Below are positions 53,030-63,668 of a stretch of DNA of 64,000 nt, one piece after another (the stretch's first letter is position 1; each line of letters begins with the position of its first letter). The DNA comes from Burkholderia diffusa. GTDB taxonomy: Bacteria > Pseudomonadota > Gammaproteobacteria > Burkholderiales > Burkholderiaceae. Both the position numbers and the translations under genes were made by a program. The notes under the pieces are model-generated. The model searched no databases. It was not told where the DNA came from and worked only from the letters and a program-made list of their open reading frames with translations. The DNA is taken from contig NZ_CP013363.1 of the NCBI RefSeq assembly GCF_001718315.1, positions 1,736,001 to 1,800,000 of the forward strand, given 5' to 3'.

Positions 53030-54536
53030 GGGTCGCTCCTCGCGTGCCGGCCGTGGCATGGGTCATGACCGTGTCGGGATCGATCTCGTCGCCTTCGAGC
53101 GTCGCCTCGATGCGGCCCTGCCGGAACACGGCGACGCGATCGCACATGCCGACGATCTCCGGCAGCTCGGACGAGATCATGATGATGGCGTAGCCGCGCG
53201 CGGTGAGTTCGCGCATCAGCCCGTAGATTTCCGCTTTCGCGCCGACATCGATACCGCGTGTCGGCTCGTCGAAGATCAGCACCGTCGCGTGGTGATTCAG
53301 CCAGCGCGCGATCACGACCTTCTGTTGGTTGCCACCCGACAGCGTCGCGACCTCGGTGTGGATCGACGGCGCCTTCACGCCGACGCGCCGCATCACGTCG
53401 TGCGTCGTGCGCGCTTCGCCGCGGCGATCGATCAGCCAGCGCATCGACCGGTACTTGCCGAGATTGTTCAGCGAAATGTTGTCGCGAATCGAGAACGACG
53501 TCACGAGCCCTTCCGTCTTGCGGCTCTCCGGCAGCAGGCCGATGCCCGCGCGCAGCGCGTCGGCCGGATCGGCAAGCTTCGCCGCCGCGCCGCGCACGCG
53601 CACGTCCTTGCGGTGCGCGCGCGTCGCGCCGATCACCGCGAGCGCGGTCTCCGTGCGGCCCGAACCGACGAGCCCCGCAAAGCCCAGAATCTCGCCCGCA
53701 TGCAGCGCGAATCGGTTGACCGGGCCATCGCGCTCGATCTGCAGCGCGTCGACTTCGAGCACGGCGGGCGCATCGGCGGCGCGCGCCGGCTTCGGCGGGA
53801 AGCTGCTTTCGAGCCGGCGGCCGACCATCATCCGCACCAGTTGCTCGACATCCGTGCGCGCGACGTCGGTGGTCGCGACATACTGGCCGTCGCGCAGCAC
53901 CGTGATGCGATCGCACACCGTGAAAATTTCGTCGAGGTGATGCGAGATGAAGATCATCGCGACACCCTGCCGCTTCAGCTCGCGCATGATCGAGAACAGG
54001 TGTTCGGCCTCGGCCGGCGTGAGGGTTGCGGTCGGCTCGTCGAGGATCAGGATTCTCGCGTCGAGCGACAGTGCCTTGCCGATCTCGACGAACTGCTGCT
54101 GCGCGACCGACAGCGTACGCAGCGGCGCGTCGAGATCGATCGTCACGCCGAGCCGTGCGAAGATGCCGGCCGCCACGCGCCGCATCCGCGCGCGATCGCG
54201 CACACCCCAGCGGGTGCGCAGCTCGCGACCGAGGAACAGGTTATCGACGGCATCGAGGTGCGGGATCAGGCTGAATTCCTGAAACACGATGCCGATGCCG
54301 GCCGCGACCGCGTCGTGATAACTCGCGAAATGCCGCGCGCTGCCGTCGATCTCGATCGTGCCGGTATCCGGCTGGTGGATCCCGCAGAGAATCTTCATCA
54401 GCGTCGACTTGCCGGCCCCGTTCTCGCCGAGCAGCGCATGAATCTCGCCGCGCGCGATCTCGAGGTGAATGTCCGACAGCGCCTTCACGCCCGGAAAGCT
54501 TTTCGTGATGTGACTGAGCGTCAGTATCGTGTCCAT
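53016..54536 (-). CDS. Ribose-type ABC importer ATPase (RbsA family)
   Basis: 506 residues, two fused ATPase domains. First: [14 protein letters not shown] (Walker A), [11 protein letters not shown] (Q-loop), [12 protein letters not shown] (Walker B). Second: a degenerate Walker A ([14 protein letters not shown]), [15 protein letters not shown] (signature) and [14 protein letters not shown]. Powers uptake by the adjacent permease. Start [11 protein letters not shown] at 54536. Confidence 0.95.
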   Translation of the reverse strand: MDTILTLSHITKSFPGVKALSDIHLEIARGEIHALLGENGAGKSTLMKILCGIHQPDTGTIEIDGSARHFASYHDAVAAGIGIVFQEFSLIPHLDAVDNLFLGRELRTRWGVRDRARMRRVAAGIFARLGVTIDLDAPLRTLSVAQQQFVEIGKALSLDARILILDEPTATLTPAEAEHLFSIMRELKRQGVAMIFISHHLDEIFTVCDRITVLRDGQYVATTDVARTDVEQLVRMMVGRRLESSFPPKPARAADAPAVLEVDALQIERDGPVNRFALHAGEILGFAGLVGSGRTETALAVIGATRAHRKDVRVRGAAAKLADPADALRAGIGLLPESRKTEGLVTSFSIRDNISLNNLGKYRSMRWLIDRRGEARTTHDVMRRVGVKAPSIHTEVATLSGGNQQKVVIARWLNHHATVLIFDEPTRGIDVGAKAEIYGLMRELTARGYAIIMISSELPEIVGMCDRVAVFRQGRIEATLEGDEIDPDTVMTHATAGTRGATHEPA

Positions 54537-54598
54537 CGGCTTCTCCGTGTGAAGGACGCCGGCCCGGCCGCCGCCCTTCACGTCGCGTTGCGCGTCGC

Positions 54599-55540
54599 TC
54601 ACCAGCTGAATCCCTTCGCGTTGCCGCGATCGACGACCTTCACGTCGACTGGAATCGCCTTCGGCACCGTCGCGCCCCACTTGCGCGCGATCGCGATGCC
54701 GAGCGCGATGCGCACCTGGTCGGCCGGAAACTGCGCGGTCGTCTCGATGAACTTCGAGTTCGGCTTCTGGATCGCCGCGATCGCCTCGGGCGCGCCGTCG
54801 ACGCTGGTGAGCCTGATGTCCTTGCCCGATCCCTCGATTGCCGCGAGCGCGCCCATCGACCCGCCGTCGTTCACGCTGAAGATGCCCTTCAGGTTCGGAT
54901 GCGCGGAGATCATGTTCTCCGTCACCGACAACGCGGTCGCGCGCTCCTGCTTGCCGTTCTGCGTGTCGACCAGCTTCACGTTCGGGAATTTCGCGAGGCC
55001 GGCCTTGCAGCCACGCACGCGTTCGAGAATCGGCACGACCGGAATGCCGTCGAGAATCGCCACCTCGCCACTGCCGCCGATCGCCTTCGCGAGGTATTCG
55101 CACGACATCACGCCCGCGTCGTAGTTCTTCGAGCCGACGAACGAATCGACCGGGCCGTTCGCATTCGCGTCGACGGCCACGACCACCGCGCCGGCCTTCT
55201 TCGCCTGCGTGATCGCCGACTGGATACCGGTCGAATCGGTCGGATTCACGAGCAGGATGTCGATCTTCTTCTGCAGCATGTCCTCGACGTCGCTCACCTG
55301 CTTGCTGACGTCGTGATGCGCGTCCGTCACGACGACCTGCGCGCCGATCGACGCGGCCGCGTCGTTCAACGCCTTCTGCATCGTCACGAAATACGGATTG
55401 TTCAGCTCCTGGAAGGTCATGCCGATCCGCAGCGGCGCCGCATGCGTGACCATCGGGAACCAGGTTGCGGCGGCGGCCGCGGCAACGGCCGCGAGGCGGG
55501 CGGCGCGGCGGCGGGATGAAGCGGGCGATGCGTGCGTCAT
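54599..55540 (-). CDS. Ribose-type ABC importer periplasmic binding protein (RbsB family)
   Basis: 313 residues. The N-terminal signal peptide has an Arg-rich start and an [15 protein letters not shown] cleavage zone. Mature blocks: [77 protein letters not shown] and DVKVVDRGN. First gene of the operon, so probably most expressed. Ligand likely a pentose or polyol. Confidence 0.95.
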   Translation of the reverse strand: MTHASPASSRRRAARLAAVAAAAAATWFPMVTHAAPLRIGMTFQELNNPYFVTMQKALNDAAASIGAQVVVTDAHHDVSKQVSDVEDMLQKKIDILLVNPTDSTGIQSAITQAKKAGAVVVAVDANANGPVDSFVGSKNYDAGVMSCEYLAKAIGGSGEVAILDGIPVVPILERVRGCKAGLAKFPNVKLVDTQNGKQERATALSVTENMISAHPNLKGIFSVNDGGSMGALAAIEGSGKDIRLTSVDGAPEAIAAIQKPNSKFIETTAQFPADQVRIALGIAIARKWGATVPKAIPVDVKVVDRGNAKGFSW

Positions 55541-55657
55541 GACGGTGTCTCCGGTTATGTGCGGTTTTTTCGTGGATGAGCGAGCCCCTCGCGACGCGAA
55601 CGGCGCGATCGGCCTGGTAAAACGGCAGGAAAAGTCAGGTGGGCGAGCGCCCGGCGA

Positions 55658-56617
55658 TCATCCGGGTTGCGGCGCGAGCCCGCGTGCGCCTGCCGCGACC
55701 ACGCGCGGCGGCGTCGGATTGCCGGTAAGCGGCGCGTGCAGCGCGAGTTCGCGGCTGCGTGCATTCAACCGCTGCAGCGCGCGAAACTCGGACGGTGCCA
55801 TCCCCTTCACCGCGCGGAACTGGCGGTTGAAGTTGGACACGTTGTTGAAGCCGGCCTGGAAGCAGATGTCGGTGATGTTCGCGTCCTCGGCGAGCAGCAT
55901 CTGGCACGCGGATTCGATCCGCAGCCGGTTTACGTACTGGACGAACGGCAACCCGGTATGACGATGGAACGCGCGCGAGAATGCGCTGACGCTCTGCCCG
56001 GTCAGCTGCGCGAGATCGGATTCGCGCAGCTCGGACGCGAGGTTCTTGCCGATGTACGACAGTGCGTGACTGAGCCGCGTCGGCGTCACGTGCGCCTGGT
56101 CGTACGCGGGGCTCGCGAGCAGCGTGCGTTCGGCCGCGCCGCACAGCCGCTCGAGGATCGCCATGAACAGCGCGATGCGGCGCATCCCGCGCGCGCCCAG
56201 CAATTCGTCGAACAGCGGCGCGATCGCCGCGCTCGTGTCGTCATCGAAACCGACGCCGCGCCGCGCGTCGTCGAGCAGTGCCTGCGCGTCGCGGCATTCG
56301 GGAAACGCGTCCATGCAGCGGCGCACGAACGACGGATCGAACTGGATTACCAGATTGCGACGCTCGACCGTTTCGCCTTCGGCCATGTCGCTGACCCAGT
56401 TGTGCGGCAGGTTCGGGCCGAGCAGCACGAGATGGCCGGGGCCGAACGACCCGATATGGTCGCCGACGAAATACTTGCCGCGTGTCGCGACGATCAGGTG
56501 CAGTTCGAATTCGGGATGGAAATGCCAGCGAATCGTGCGGTACGGATAGCCGTGCGACCAGACCTTGAACGACTCGTCGCGTCGCACGTCGACCACTTCC
56601 AGATCGGGATGCATCAT
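55658..56617 (-). CDS. AraC-family regulator of the polyol operon
   Basis: 319 residues. N-terminal cupin (HFHPEFELHLIVATRGKYFV, GHLVLLGPNLPHNWVSD) and C-terminal HTHs (ESDLAQLTGQSVSAFSRAFH and ITDICFQAGFNNVSNFNRQF). GGAG is about 9 nt upstream of the tandem ATG at 56617/56614. It is upstream of the binding-protein gene in the same direction and probably activates it when the polyol is present. Confidence 0.93.
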   Translation of the reverse strand: MMHPDLEVVDVRRDESFKVWSHGYPYRTIRWHFHPEFELHLIVATRGKYFVGDHIGSFGPGHLVLLGPNLPHNWVSDMAEGETVERRNLVIQFDPSFVRRCMDAFPECRDAQALLDDARRGVGFDDDTSAAIAPLFDELLGARGMRRIALFMAILERLCGAAERTLLASPAYDQAHVTPTRLSHALSYIGKNLASELRESDLAQLTGQSVSAFSRAFHRHTGLPFVQYVNRLRIESACQMLLAEDANITDICFQAGFNNVSNFNRQFRAVKGMAPSEFRALQRLNARSRELALHAPLTGNPTPPRVVAAGARGLAPQPG

Positions 56618-56912
56618 GCTGGCGTCTCCATTCCCATGTCTCGCTGACCAGGCCGTTCGGCGTTTCGCCTCGTTCGCCGCGTGAGTCTTGCGGCAACGCG
56701 ACCGGTCGCATGGGAAGCAATGTAGGTCGATCGCGTGCGCGGCTCCACCAACTTTACGCCTGATTTTCGATACTTTTTTGCGCGTTACGGGTAGAAAGGG
56801 ACACGAAGCGCAAAATTGTGCAGTGCCGCACCCGTCGACCGAGCGCCGGCGCGAAGCATGCGCGCGGCCGGAGAACGGCCGCTGGGCGCGTCGGCGACGG
56901 CCGTCGCCACGG

Positions 56913-57851
56913 CTATGCCGCCCCGCTTTCCCGCGCGACACGCACCTCGTACACCTTCAGGTGGTTGTACGCGATTCGCAGCAACGACAACGCATCCGCC
57001 GCCTGCGGGTCACGGCGCGCAAGGAGGTCGCCGATCACGTGATCGGCTTCGACCGGTGCGCGGTTTTCGACGTCGCGCAGCATCGACGCGGTCAGCGGCG
57101 ACGGCGTCAGCACCATCCGCCGCATCCGCTCGACGGCGGCGGAATCGGGCCGGTAACCGTTGTGCGCGGCGATCGCACTGCATTCGTCGAGCATCGTTTC
57201 GAGCAGGCGGCGACCGTCCGGCGCGGCAAGAATGTCGCCGACCGAACCGCGAAACAGCGACGTGCTCGCCGCGAGCGTGGCGAGGAACACCCACTTGTCC
57301 CACATCCGCGCGGCAATGTCGTCGCTGAGCGTCGCGTCGAAACCCGCGCCGCCGAGCACGTCGGCCACCGCGCGCACACGCGCCGATTCGCCGCCGGCAA
57401 GTTCGCCAAACGACAGGCCCGCCGTGTCGTTCAGGTGCACGATCCGCTGCTCGCGATCGAGCGTCGCCGCGATCACGCACAGGCCGCCGAGCACTTGCGC
57501 GGCGCCGAACCGGCCGCGCAGCACGTCGAGATGGCGCATCCCGTTGAGCATCGGCAGGATCAGCGTCGACGGCCCGACGAACGGCGCGAACGATGCAATC
57601 GCATCGTCGAGGCTGTAAGCCTTGCAGCTCAGCAGCACCAGGTCGAACGGCGCGGCCGCGTCGCTCGCACGCAGCGTCTGCACGTTCGCGAGCGTCAGGT
57701 CGCCGCGCGGGCTGCGGATCAAGAGCCCGTCGCGCGCGAGCGCGGCCGCGCGGCCCTCGCGCACCAGGAACGTCACGTCGCGCCCCGCCGCCGCTAGCCG
57801 GCCGCCGAAGTATCCGCCGACCGCGCCGGCCCCCACCACCAGAATTCGCAT
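56913..57851 (-). CDS. 2-dehydropantoate 2-reductase family protein (PanE/ApbA)
   Basis: 312 residues. NADP-binding start MRILVVGAGAVGGYFGGRL, LVLLSCKAYSLDDAI (Lys), ILPMLNGMRHLD, MWDKWVFLATLAASTSLFRG (second Lys) and a C-terminal NRAPVEADHVIGDLLARR. Ketopantoate reductase paralogues are many in Burkholderia, so the biosynthetic role is not certain. Confidence 0.9.
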   Translation of the reverse strand: MRILVVGAGAVGGYFGGRLAAAGRDVTFLVREGRAAALARDGLLIRSPRGDLTLANVQTLRASDAAAPFDLVLLSCKAYSLDDAIASFAPFVGPSTLILPMLNGMRHLDVLRGRFGAAQVLGGLCVIAATLDREQRIVHLNDTAGLSFGELAGGESARVRAVADVLGGAGFDATLSDDIAARMWDKWVFLATLAASTSLFRGSVGDILAAPDGRRLLETMLDECSAIAAHNGYRPDSAAVERMRRMVLTPSPLTASMLRDVENRAPVEADHVIGDLLARRDPQAADALSLLRIAYNHLKVYEVRVARESGAA

Positions 57852-58044
57852 CGTTGCCTCCTTTCGGGTTCGTTCGACGCCGCCGTCCGCCCGACCATCG
57901 GGGCACGACGCGCAATCGCCATCGCCCGACAGTATAGCGATGCCGCATATGTATATGCATAGATACCCGCACCGCGCTCGGCGGTATCGAGCCGCTGCCG
58001 TTTCTAAGGGATTTCCCGTCTACGGCAACGTCGGTTTCACGCCG

Positions 58045-58072
58045 TCAAAGAGTTATCCCGTCACGCCGTTCC
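58045..58072 (+). promoter_or_regulatory. Candidate sigma-28 (FliA) promoter of the chemoreceptor
   Basis: TCAAA (58045-58049), 15 nt, GCCGTTCC (58065-58072), compared with the flagellar consensus TAAA-N15-GCCGATAA. The spacing is exact and GCCG is intact, but the last bases differ. It ends 34 bp before the ATG. Confidence 0.45.
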
Positions 58073-58106
58073 GGCGCGCTTGTTCGACCGACCGACCTCA
58101 CTACCC

Positions 58107-59660
58107 ATGCGCACCCTTTCCCTGAACCAGAAACTCGCCTCGATGATCGTCATCCTGTGGCTCGGCCTGCTCGTGATCGCCGGCATCGGCGCGTGGCAGA
58201 CACGCGCGTCGATGATCACGGACCGCCGCGACCAGCTTGCGTCGCTGGTTGCGCAGGCGACGAACGTCGCCGACCACTACTACAAGCTGTCGCAACAGAA
58301 CGCCTTGCCGGAAGCCGACGCGAAGCAGAAGGCGCTCGAGGCGATCGCCGCGATGCGCTACGGCGCCGACGGCTACATTTCGATCAACGATTCGAAACCG
58401 GTGATCGTGATGCACCCGATCAAGACCGAGCTGAACGGCAAGGACGTGTCGAATTTCACCGATCCGAACGGCAAGCACCTGTTCGTCGAAATCGTGAAGG
58501 CCGGCAACCTGGACGGCGGCAAGGGTTTCGTCGAATATCTGTGGCCCAAGCCGGGCGCCGACAAGCCGCAGGACAAGACCAGCGCGGTGCAGCGCTTCGC
58601 GCCGTGGGACTGGTATCTCGTGACGGGCATGTACATGAACGACGTACGCTCGGCCGTGCTCGCGAGCGTCGGCCGCTGGCTCGCGATGACGGCCGTGCTC
58701 GGCGCGATCTCGACCGTCGTGATGGTGCTCGTGCTGAAAAGCGTGCGCGCGAACCTTGGCGGCGAGCTCGAAGTGGCGCTCGACGCCGCGCGGCGTATCG
58801 CGCAGGGCGACCTGACCGCGCGCGTGAGCGTGAAGCACGACGATCGCGGGAGCCTGCTGCATGCGCTGCATACGATGCAGAGCGGGCTGATCGACATGGT
58901 GTCGCGCGTGCGGACGGGCACGGAGAACATCAACGTCGGCGCGAGCGAGATCGCGTCGGGCAACACCGATCTGTCGCAGCGCACCGAGGAACAGGCAGCC
59001 GCGCTCGTGCAGACCGCGTCGAGCATGGACCAGATGACCGCGAACGTGAAGCAGAACGCGGACAGCGCCGCCCAGGCCGCGACGCTCGCGGGCCAGGCCG
59101 CGCAAGTCGCGACGCGCGGCAGCGCCGTGGTCGACGATGTGGTGCGCACGATGAACGAGATCACCGGCCGCTCGCACAAGATCGGCGACATCATCGGCGT
59201 GATCGACGGGATCGCGTTCCAGACCAACATCCTCGCGCTGAACGCGGCCGTCGAAGCGGCGCGCGCGGGCGAACAGGGCCGCGGCTTCGCGGTGGTCGCG
59301 GCCGAGGTGCGCTCGCTCGCGCAACGCTCGGCCACGGCCGCGAAGGAGATCAAGTCGCTGATCGTGTCGTCGAACGAAACGGTCGAGCACGGCGCGACGC
59401 TCGTCACGCACGCGGGCGAGACGATGGCCGAGATCGTGCAGTCCGTGCGGCGCGTGAACGAGATCCTCGACGAGATCAGCCATGCCTCGCGCGAGCAGAG
59501 CGCGGGGATCGAGCAGGTCAACCGCGCGGTGGGCGAGATGGACCAGGTCACGCAGCAGAACGCGGCCCTCGTCGAGCAAGCCGCGGCCGCCGCGCATTCG
59601 TTGCGCGATCAGGCCGAAGCGCTGCGCGACGCCGTCACGCGATTCGCGTTGCCGGCCTGA
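58107..59660 (+). CDS. Methyl-accepting chemotaxis protein
   Basis: 517 residues. TM1 ([20 protein letters not shown]), a periplasmic single-Cache domain ([35 protein letters not shown]), TM2 ([19 protein letters not shown]), HAMP, and a cytoplasmic signalling tip [20 protein letters not shown] with the usual Glu/Gln methylation helices. No CheR-binding pentapeptide is at the C-terminus (TRFALPA). sCache receptors sense small organic acids or amines. A sigma-28-like promoter precedes it. Confidence 0.95.
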   Translation: MRTLSLNQKLASMIVILWLGLLVIAGIGAWQTRASMITDRRDQLASLVAQATNVADHYYKLSQQNALPEADAKQKALEAIAAMRYGADGYISINDSKPVIVMHPIKTELNGKDVSNFTDPNGKHLFVEIVKAGNLDGGKGFVEYLWPKPGADKPQDKTSAVQRFAPWDWYLVTGMYMNDVRSAVLASVGRWLAMTAVLGAISTVVMVLVLKSVRANLGGELEVALDAARRIAQGDLTARVSVKHDDRGSLLHALHTMQSGLIDMVSRVRTGTENINVGASEIASGNTDLSQRTEEQAAALVQTASSMDQMTANVKQNADSAAQAATLAGQAAQVATRGSAVVDDVVRTMNEITGRSHKIGDIIGVIDGIAFQTNILALNAAVEAARAGEQGRGFAVVAAEVRSLAQRSATAAKEIKSLIVSSNETVEHGATLVTHAGETMAEIVQSVRRVNEILDEISHASREQSAGIEQVNRAVGEMDQVTQQNAALVEQAAAAAHSLRDQAEALRDAVTRFALPA

Positions 59661-59756
59661 CGTCGCCTCATCCGTCGGCATCCCGCCCGATTCCGACGGA
59701 TTTCGCCTGACGAGCCGGCAAGGCGGGGCCGGCCCCTGCACGACGCAGGCCCTCCC

Positions 59757-59789
59757 GCGCTTGTTCCGCGCTTGTTCCGCGCTTGTTCC
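59757..59789. repeat. Three 11-bp tandem repeats
   Basis: GCGCTTGTTCC is repeated three times without change, directly after the chemoreceptor gene and before the 3' end of the response-regulator gene. Meaning unknown; possibly a slippage product. Confidence 0.85.
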
Positions 59790-59793
59790 GAGC

Positions 59794-60471
59794 TTAGCCC
59801 GCTCCGCCCGGCCGGCTCACGGCCTCGACACCGCCGAACCCCATCCCGGCCGCCCGCTGCACCAGCTCGACGTCGTTGGTCACGCCGAGCTTCTTCATCG
59901 CGCTGATCTTCTGCGCGCTGACCGTCTGCTTCCCCTTGTTCAACCGCTGCGCGATCGTCTTGATCGGCAGGCCGGCCAGATAAAGGCGTATCACCTCGAT
60001 CTCGCGCGTCGACAGTTTCACCGGCGGCTGGTCGTGCCCGGCGACGGCATCGAGCGCACGCCGGACGAGCGGCGACTGATAACGCCCGCCGCTGTAGGTC
60101 GAATGGATCGCGGTGACGATGTGGCCGACTTCGTCGAACTTGCTGACGAGGCTCGCGCCGCCTTTCGCCAGAATCGAGCGGAAGAGCACCGGATTCTCGT
60201 TCCCGACCAGCGCGACGATCCCGACGTTCGGGCGCGTGCTGTGCAGCCAGTCGAACAGTGCGAGACCGTCCATCTCCACGTCGCCGCGAATCGGATAGTC
60301 GACCAGCACGATGTCGCATTCGACGCGGCCGAGCGTCTCGATCAGATCGCCCGAGGTTCGGGAGACGCCGACGAGATCGATTGCGCACGCGTCGCAGGCA
60401 ATGTGCTCCATACCTGCGAGCGTCAGCGGCGAGTCGTACGCGAAAACAGTGCGAATTCTGAATTTCCCCAT
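59794..60471 (-). CDS. NarL/LuxR-type response regulator, orphan
   Basis: 225 residues. Receiver domain: TVFAYDSPLTLAG (acidic), CDIVLVDYPIRGD (phosphoacceptor Asp), GASLVSKFDE (Lys). HTH: LSTREIEVIRLYLAGLPIKTIA followed by KQTVSAQKISAMKKLGV. No histidine kinase gene is adjacent. It is RcsB/BvgA-like in outline. Start at 60471 (MGKFRIRTVFAYD). Confidence 0.92.
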   Translation of the reverse strand: MGKFRIRTVFAYDSPLTLAGMEHIACDACAIDLVGVSRTSGDLIETLGRVECDIVLVDYPIRGDVEMDGLALFDWLHSTRPNVGIVALVGNENPVLFRSILAKGGASLVSKFDEVGHIVTAIHSTYSGGRYQSPLVRRALDAVAGHDQPPVKLSTREIEVIRLYLAGLPIKTIAQRLNKGKQTVSAQKISAMKKLGVTNDVELVQRAAGMGFGGVEAVSRPGGAG

Positions 60472-60845
60472 GCGCAGTCCAAGAAGGTTCGCCGGGCCGC
60501 ACGATGCGGAATGCGCGCGCGGCCGGATCGGCATTGAATCGACATTCAGGATATTTTTATCCCGAACATCATTCTAGGCAGCAACGCACGGTCGGGATAT
60601 GGGGCGGCGTCTGAATTGATCGATGCAGGCGTGATACGAGTTTGATCTCGGCGCCGGTCGGAACGTTCGGCGGCGGCCGGGGTCGGCCGAACGGCCGACG
60701 TTGCGGGCCGCGCGGGCCGTACGGGTGTCACGCGGGGTAAAATTGCGGCCTTTGCATGCCACCCCGGGCGAACGGCCGGCGGCAGCGCGCCCTTTCCGGC
60801 CGCGCGCCCGCCCGTTCGCCGGCTGCCCGTACTCCCCGCTTCCCC
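60472..60845. other. Divergent intergenic region
   Basis: 374 bp without a gene. On the minus strand TAGAAT (60577-60572) could be the -10 box of the response regulator; on the plus strand TAAAAT (60738-60743) could serve the next gene. No matching -35 boxes are convincing. Confidence 0.35.
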
Positions 60846-61337
60846 ATGACCGAATCCGACCTGCAATCCGACGACACCACCATCCACGAAGACGGCCTCT
60901 GGCGCGACAACGGCTGGACGGCCCGCATCATCAAGAACGAGGACGACGACGGCTGGGCCGTCGAGATGATCAAGGACGGCGAAGCCGAGCCCGCGCTCGT
61001 CGGCCCGTGGACGATGGGTCGCGACAAGAAGAATCCGAAGCCGATGGACGCGAACGCGTTCCGCACGCTGGTGAAGACCGTGACCGAGGTGCTGATGCGG
61101 CACGAACAGCAACGCCGTGCGATGCTGCACAAGGAAGTGACGGTGCAGGACGACGACGGGCAGGATGTGTCGGTCACGCTCGACATCGTGCCGGACGAGT
61201 TCGAGCCGTATGCGCAACTGAAGGCGTTCGACCCGTACGGCGAGCTGCTGGCCGACGCGAAGGTCTCCGCCGGGTTCAAGCTCAACAAGGCCAGTGCCGC
61301 ACGCTGGGTCGAATCGGGCTTCGAACGGCCGGCCTGA
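60846..61337 (+). CDS. Conserved acidic protein, unknown function
   Basis: 163 residues, rich in Asp and Glu. It starts MTESDLQSDDTTIHEDGLWR; blocks NGWTARIIKNEDDDGWAVEM and VGPWTMGRDKKNPKPMD are distinctive. No signal or membrane helix. I know it only as the kind of soluble protein conserved in Burkholderiales; function unknown. Confidence 0.8.
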   Translation: MTESDLQSDDTTIHEDGLWRDNGWTARIIKNEDDDGWAVEMIKDGEAEPALVGPWTMGRDKKNPKPMDANAFRTLVKTVTEVLMRHEQQRRAMLHKEVTVQDDDGQDVSVTLDIVPDEFEPYAQLKAFDPYGELLADAKVSAGFKLNKASAARWVESGFERPA

Positions 61338-61395
61338 CGCCGCCGGCCGGCGCCCGCGCGACGCCGGGCTGCATGCCGCGCGGGCGCAACCGGCG

Positions 61396-62817
61396 TCAGC
61401 CGTGCAGGCCGTGCGCGGTCATCAGGCGGTACAGCGTCGCGCGCGAGACACCGAGTTCCGCCGCGACGTCGGCATGCTGGCGCCGATGCCGCAACAACGT
61501 CTCCTCGATCGTGCGCCGCTCCGCCTGGCGGCGCGATTCCGCGAGCGTCGGCAGCCGGTGCGACGTGTACTGGTTCAGTTCGAGATCGACGGCCGAGATC
61601 AGCGGGCCATTCGTCATCACGACCGCGAAGCGGATCCGGTTGATCAGCTCGCGCACGTTGCCGGGCCATGCATAGTTGTGGATCGCCTCGATCGCGCACG
61701 GCATGAAGCCGCGAATCCGGTGCGCACTGTCGCCGCGATAGCGCTGCAATATGTGGTCGGCGAGCAGCATGATGTCGCGGCCGCGCGCGCGCAGCGGCGG
61801 CTCGTCGATACGCAGCACGCAGAGCCGGTAGTACAGGTCCGCGCGGAACCGTCCCGCCCGCATCGCGGCCTCGAGATCGACGTGGGTCGCCGACACGATC
61901 CGCACATCGACCGGAATCGACGCGTGCCCGCCAAGCCGCTCGACCTTGCCCTCCTGCAGGAACCGCAGCAGGCTCGCCTGGCTCTCGAACGGCATGTCGC
62001 CGATTTCATCGAGGAACAGCGTACCGCCGTGCGCGGCCTCGATACGGCCGATCTTGCGCTGATGCGCGCCGGTGAACGCGCCGCGTTCATGCCCGAACAG
62101 TTCGGCCTGCAGCAGCGTCGTCGGAATCGCCGCGCAATTCACGGCGACGAACGGCGCGTCGGCGCGCGACGAATGCAGGTGGATCGCCGACGCCGTCAAC
62201 TCCTTGCCGGTGCCGGATTCGCCGGCGATGAACACGGTGGCGTCGGTGTTCGCGACCTTGCGGATCGTCGCGAACAGACGGCGCATCGCGTCGCACGCGC
62301 CGATCATCGATCCGCCGGGCGGCACGGCATCGACGGCCGGATCGCTTTCCGCCAGTTTCAGCATCCCGTACGCATGGCCGACGAGATAACCGATCGTCGT
62401 ATAGGCCGTCGCATTGCGCACGTAGCCGAAGCAGCACTGGCGGATCAGGCGCGCGATGGTGGCGTCGCGCAGTCGCGGGTCGTCGGCGAGCGCGACCCAG
62501 CCGATCCTCGGATCGCGCAGCAGCGCCTCGAACGACGCGACGTCGGGCGACGCGAAGTCGTCGAAATCCACGATGCCCGCATGCAGGCGGTTCGCCTTCA
62601 CGAGATTGGATGCGTCCGCAACGGATTTCGCGCGCCACACGTCCCAGCCGCGCGACGCGAGAGAATCGACGAGCCCCGCATCGGGACGCTGCGACAGATA
62701 CACGAGCGGGCGTGACGGCACGCCATGGTGACGCCGGACCGCAACGAACGGTGGCGTGCATGCGGCTCGTTCGCTCTCCTGCGGGTCTGACAGTCTGATC
62801 GGGCAGCAATGGTTCAC
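61396..62817 (-). CDS. Sigma-54-dependent activator, VpsR-like
   Basis: 473 residues from a GTG at 62817, supported by GAGG 6 nt upstream. The N-terminal receiver-like domain (PLVYLSQRPDAGLVDSLASR, LHAGIVDFDDF) and FGYVRNATAYTTIGYLVGHA resemble the VpsR group. The AAA+ part has GESGTGKE (Walker A), GAFTGA (sigma-54 contact), GGTLFLDEIGDM (Walker B) and RFRADLYYRLCVL. A Fis HTH ends it (HADVAAELGVSRATLYRLM). Members control exopolysaccharide and biofilm genes, sometimes with c-di-GMP. Confidence 0.93.
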   Translation of the reverse strand: MNHCCPIRLSDPQESERAACTPPFVAVRRHHGVPSRPLVYLSQRPDAGLVDSLASRGWDVWRAKSVADASNLVKANRLHAGIVDFDDFASPDVASFEALLRDPRIGWVALADDPRLRDATIARLIRQCCFGYVRNATAYTTIGYLVGHAYGMLKLAESDPAVDAVPPGGSMIGACDAMRRLFATIRKVANTDATVFIAGESGTGKELTASAIHLHSSRADAPFVAVNCAAIPTTLLQAELFGHERGAFTGAHQRKIGRIEAAHGGTLFLDEIGDMPFESQASLLRFLQEGKVERLGGHASIPVDVRIVSATHVDLEAAMRAGRFRADLYYRLCVLRIDEPPLRARGRDIMLLADHILQRYRGDSAHRIRGFMPCAIEAIHNYAWPGNVRELINRIRFAVVMTNGPLISAVDLELNQYTSHRLPTLAESRRQAERRTIEETLLRHRRQHADVAAELGVSRATLYRLMTAHGLHG

Positions 62818-62927
62818 GATGGCCTCGCCGCATGGGGTTGTCTGGCGGAACGGGCGGCGCGAAACGGTGCGGCGGCAGGCCTCCCTGCCCGCGCGCGACG
62901 CTGCCGGCATGTCCGCTCGGGAAAAAT

Positions 62928-63512
62928 TCATCGGCAGAACACGACACGCTGCATGTAGATCTGCGGTTCGACGACGGGCCGCGCGGCCTGGTTGAGATCC
63001 TCGCGATAAGCACGGTAGGTCTTGCCGTTTACCGTCACTTCCGTCGCAGGCGCCGTCTCGATCGTGTTCAGCCCTTTGCTCTGCCACTCGCTGACTCGCG
63101 CCGACGCGGACAAGCTCGATTCGCCGGCGATCTTCTGCGTGATCGTGCTGCTGTCGCTCCACGGCTGCGTCTGCATGTCCTGTGCGTGCTGCATCGTGCC
63201 GATCGTCTTGCCGGTCGGCGTCGGTCCGTTCTGCGCTTCGAACGGCGCACCACGCCCGTACACCGGCGATTGCCACGACGGTGCGTGACCTTCCGCCGGC
63301 ATCATGTAGATCATCTGCGGATCGCCGACCATCATCATCGGCACGCATGCCGTGTTGTCCGGGCGGCCGAGCGTCGTCAGCGCCTGCTGGACGCTCGCGG
63401 CATTCGCGAGGGTCTGCTCGCTCAGGATGACGAAGACCGCAGGGTTCTGGAAAACCGACTGCGCGGCGGCTTGTGTGCCGTACAGCAGCAGCGCGATCAG
63501 AAAGATCCTCAT
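62928..63512 (-). CDS. Secreted protein of unknown function
   Basis: 194 residues. Signal peptide MRIFLIALLLYGTQAAAQ, cleavage after AAA or AQ. The mature protein has single Cys residues near the middle and at the C-terminus (CVPMMMV, RVVFCR), possibly a disulphide, and a Met-rich stretch (VPMMMVGDPQMIYMMP). Gene lies between the sigma-54 activator and a partial alanine-rich gene. No family recognised. Confidence 0.8.
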   Translation of the reverse strand: MRIFLIALLLYGTQAAAQSVFQNPAVFVILSEQTLANAASVQQALTTLGRPDNTACVPMMMVGDPQMIYMMPAEGHAPSWQSPVYGRGAPFEAQNGPTPTGKTIGTMQHAQDMQTQPWSDSSTITQKIAGESSLSASARVSEWQSKGLNTIETAPATEVTVNGKTYRAYREDLNQAARPVVEPQIYMQRVVFCR

Positions 63513-63542
63513 GATTGAGGCCTCCTTGTACCCTCGTCAGGC

Positions 63543-63579
63543 AAAAAGAGGTGTTGACCTCGGGGATGGGACCAACACC
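63543..63579 (-). terminator. Intrinsic terminator of the partial Ala-rich gene
   Basis: On the minus strand, GGTGTTG (63579-63573) and CAACACC (63556-63550) pair around a 16-nt loop and are followed by TCTTTTTGC. Confidence 0.8.
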
Positions 63580-63668
63580 CGTCAAACTTGCGACGTGCGT
63601 CGCGCCGCGGACCCCGGCCGCTTCCATGCGACCGGCGTGCCGATCGCACGGAAGCGTTGTCCGCATGC

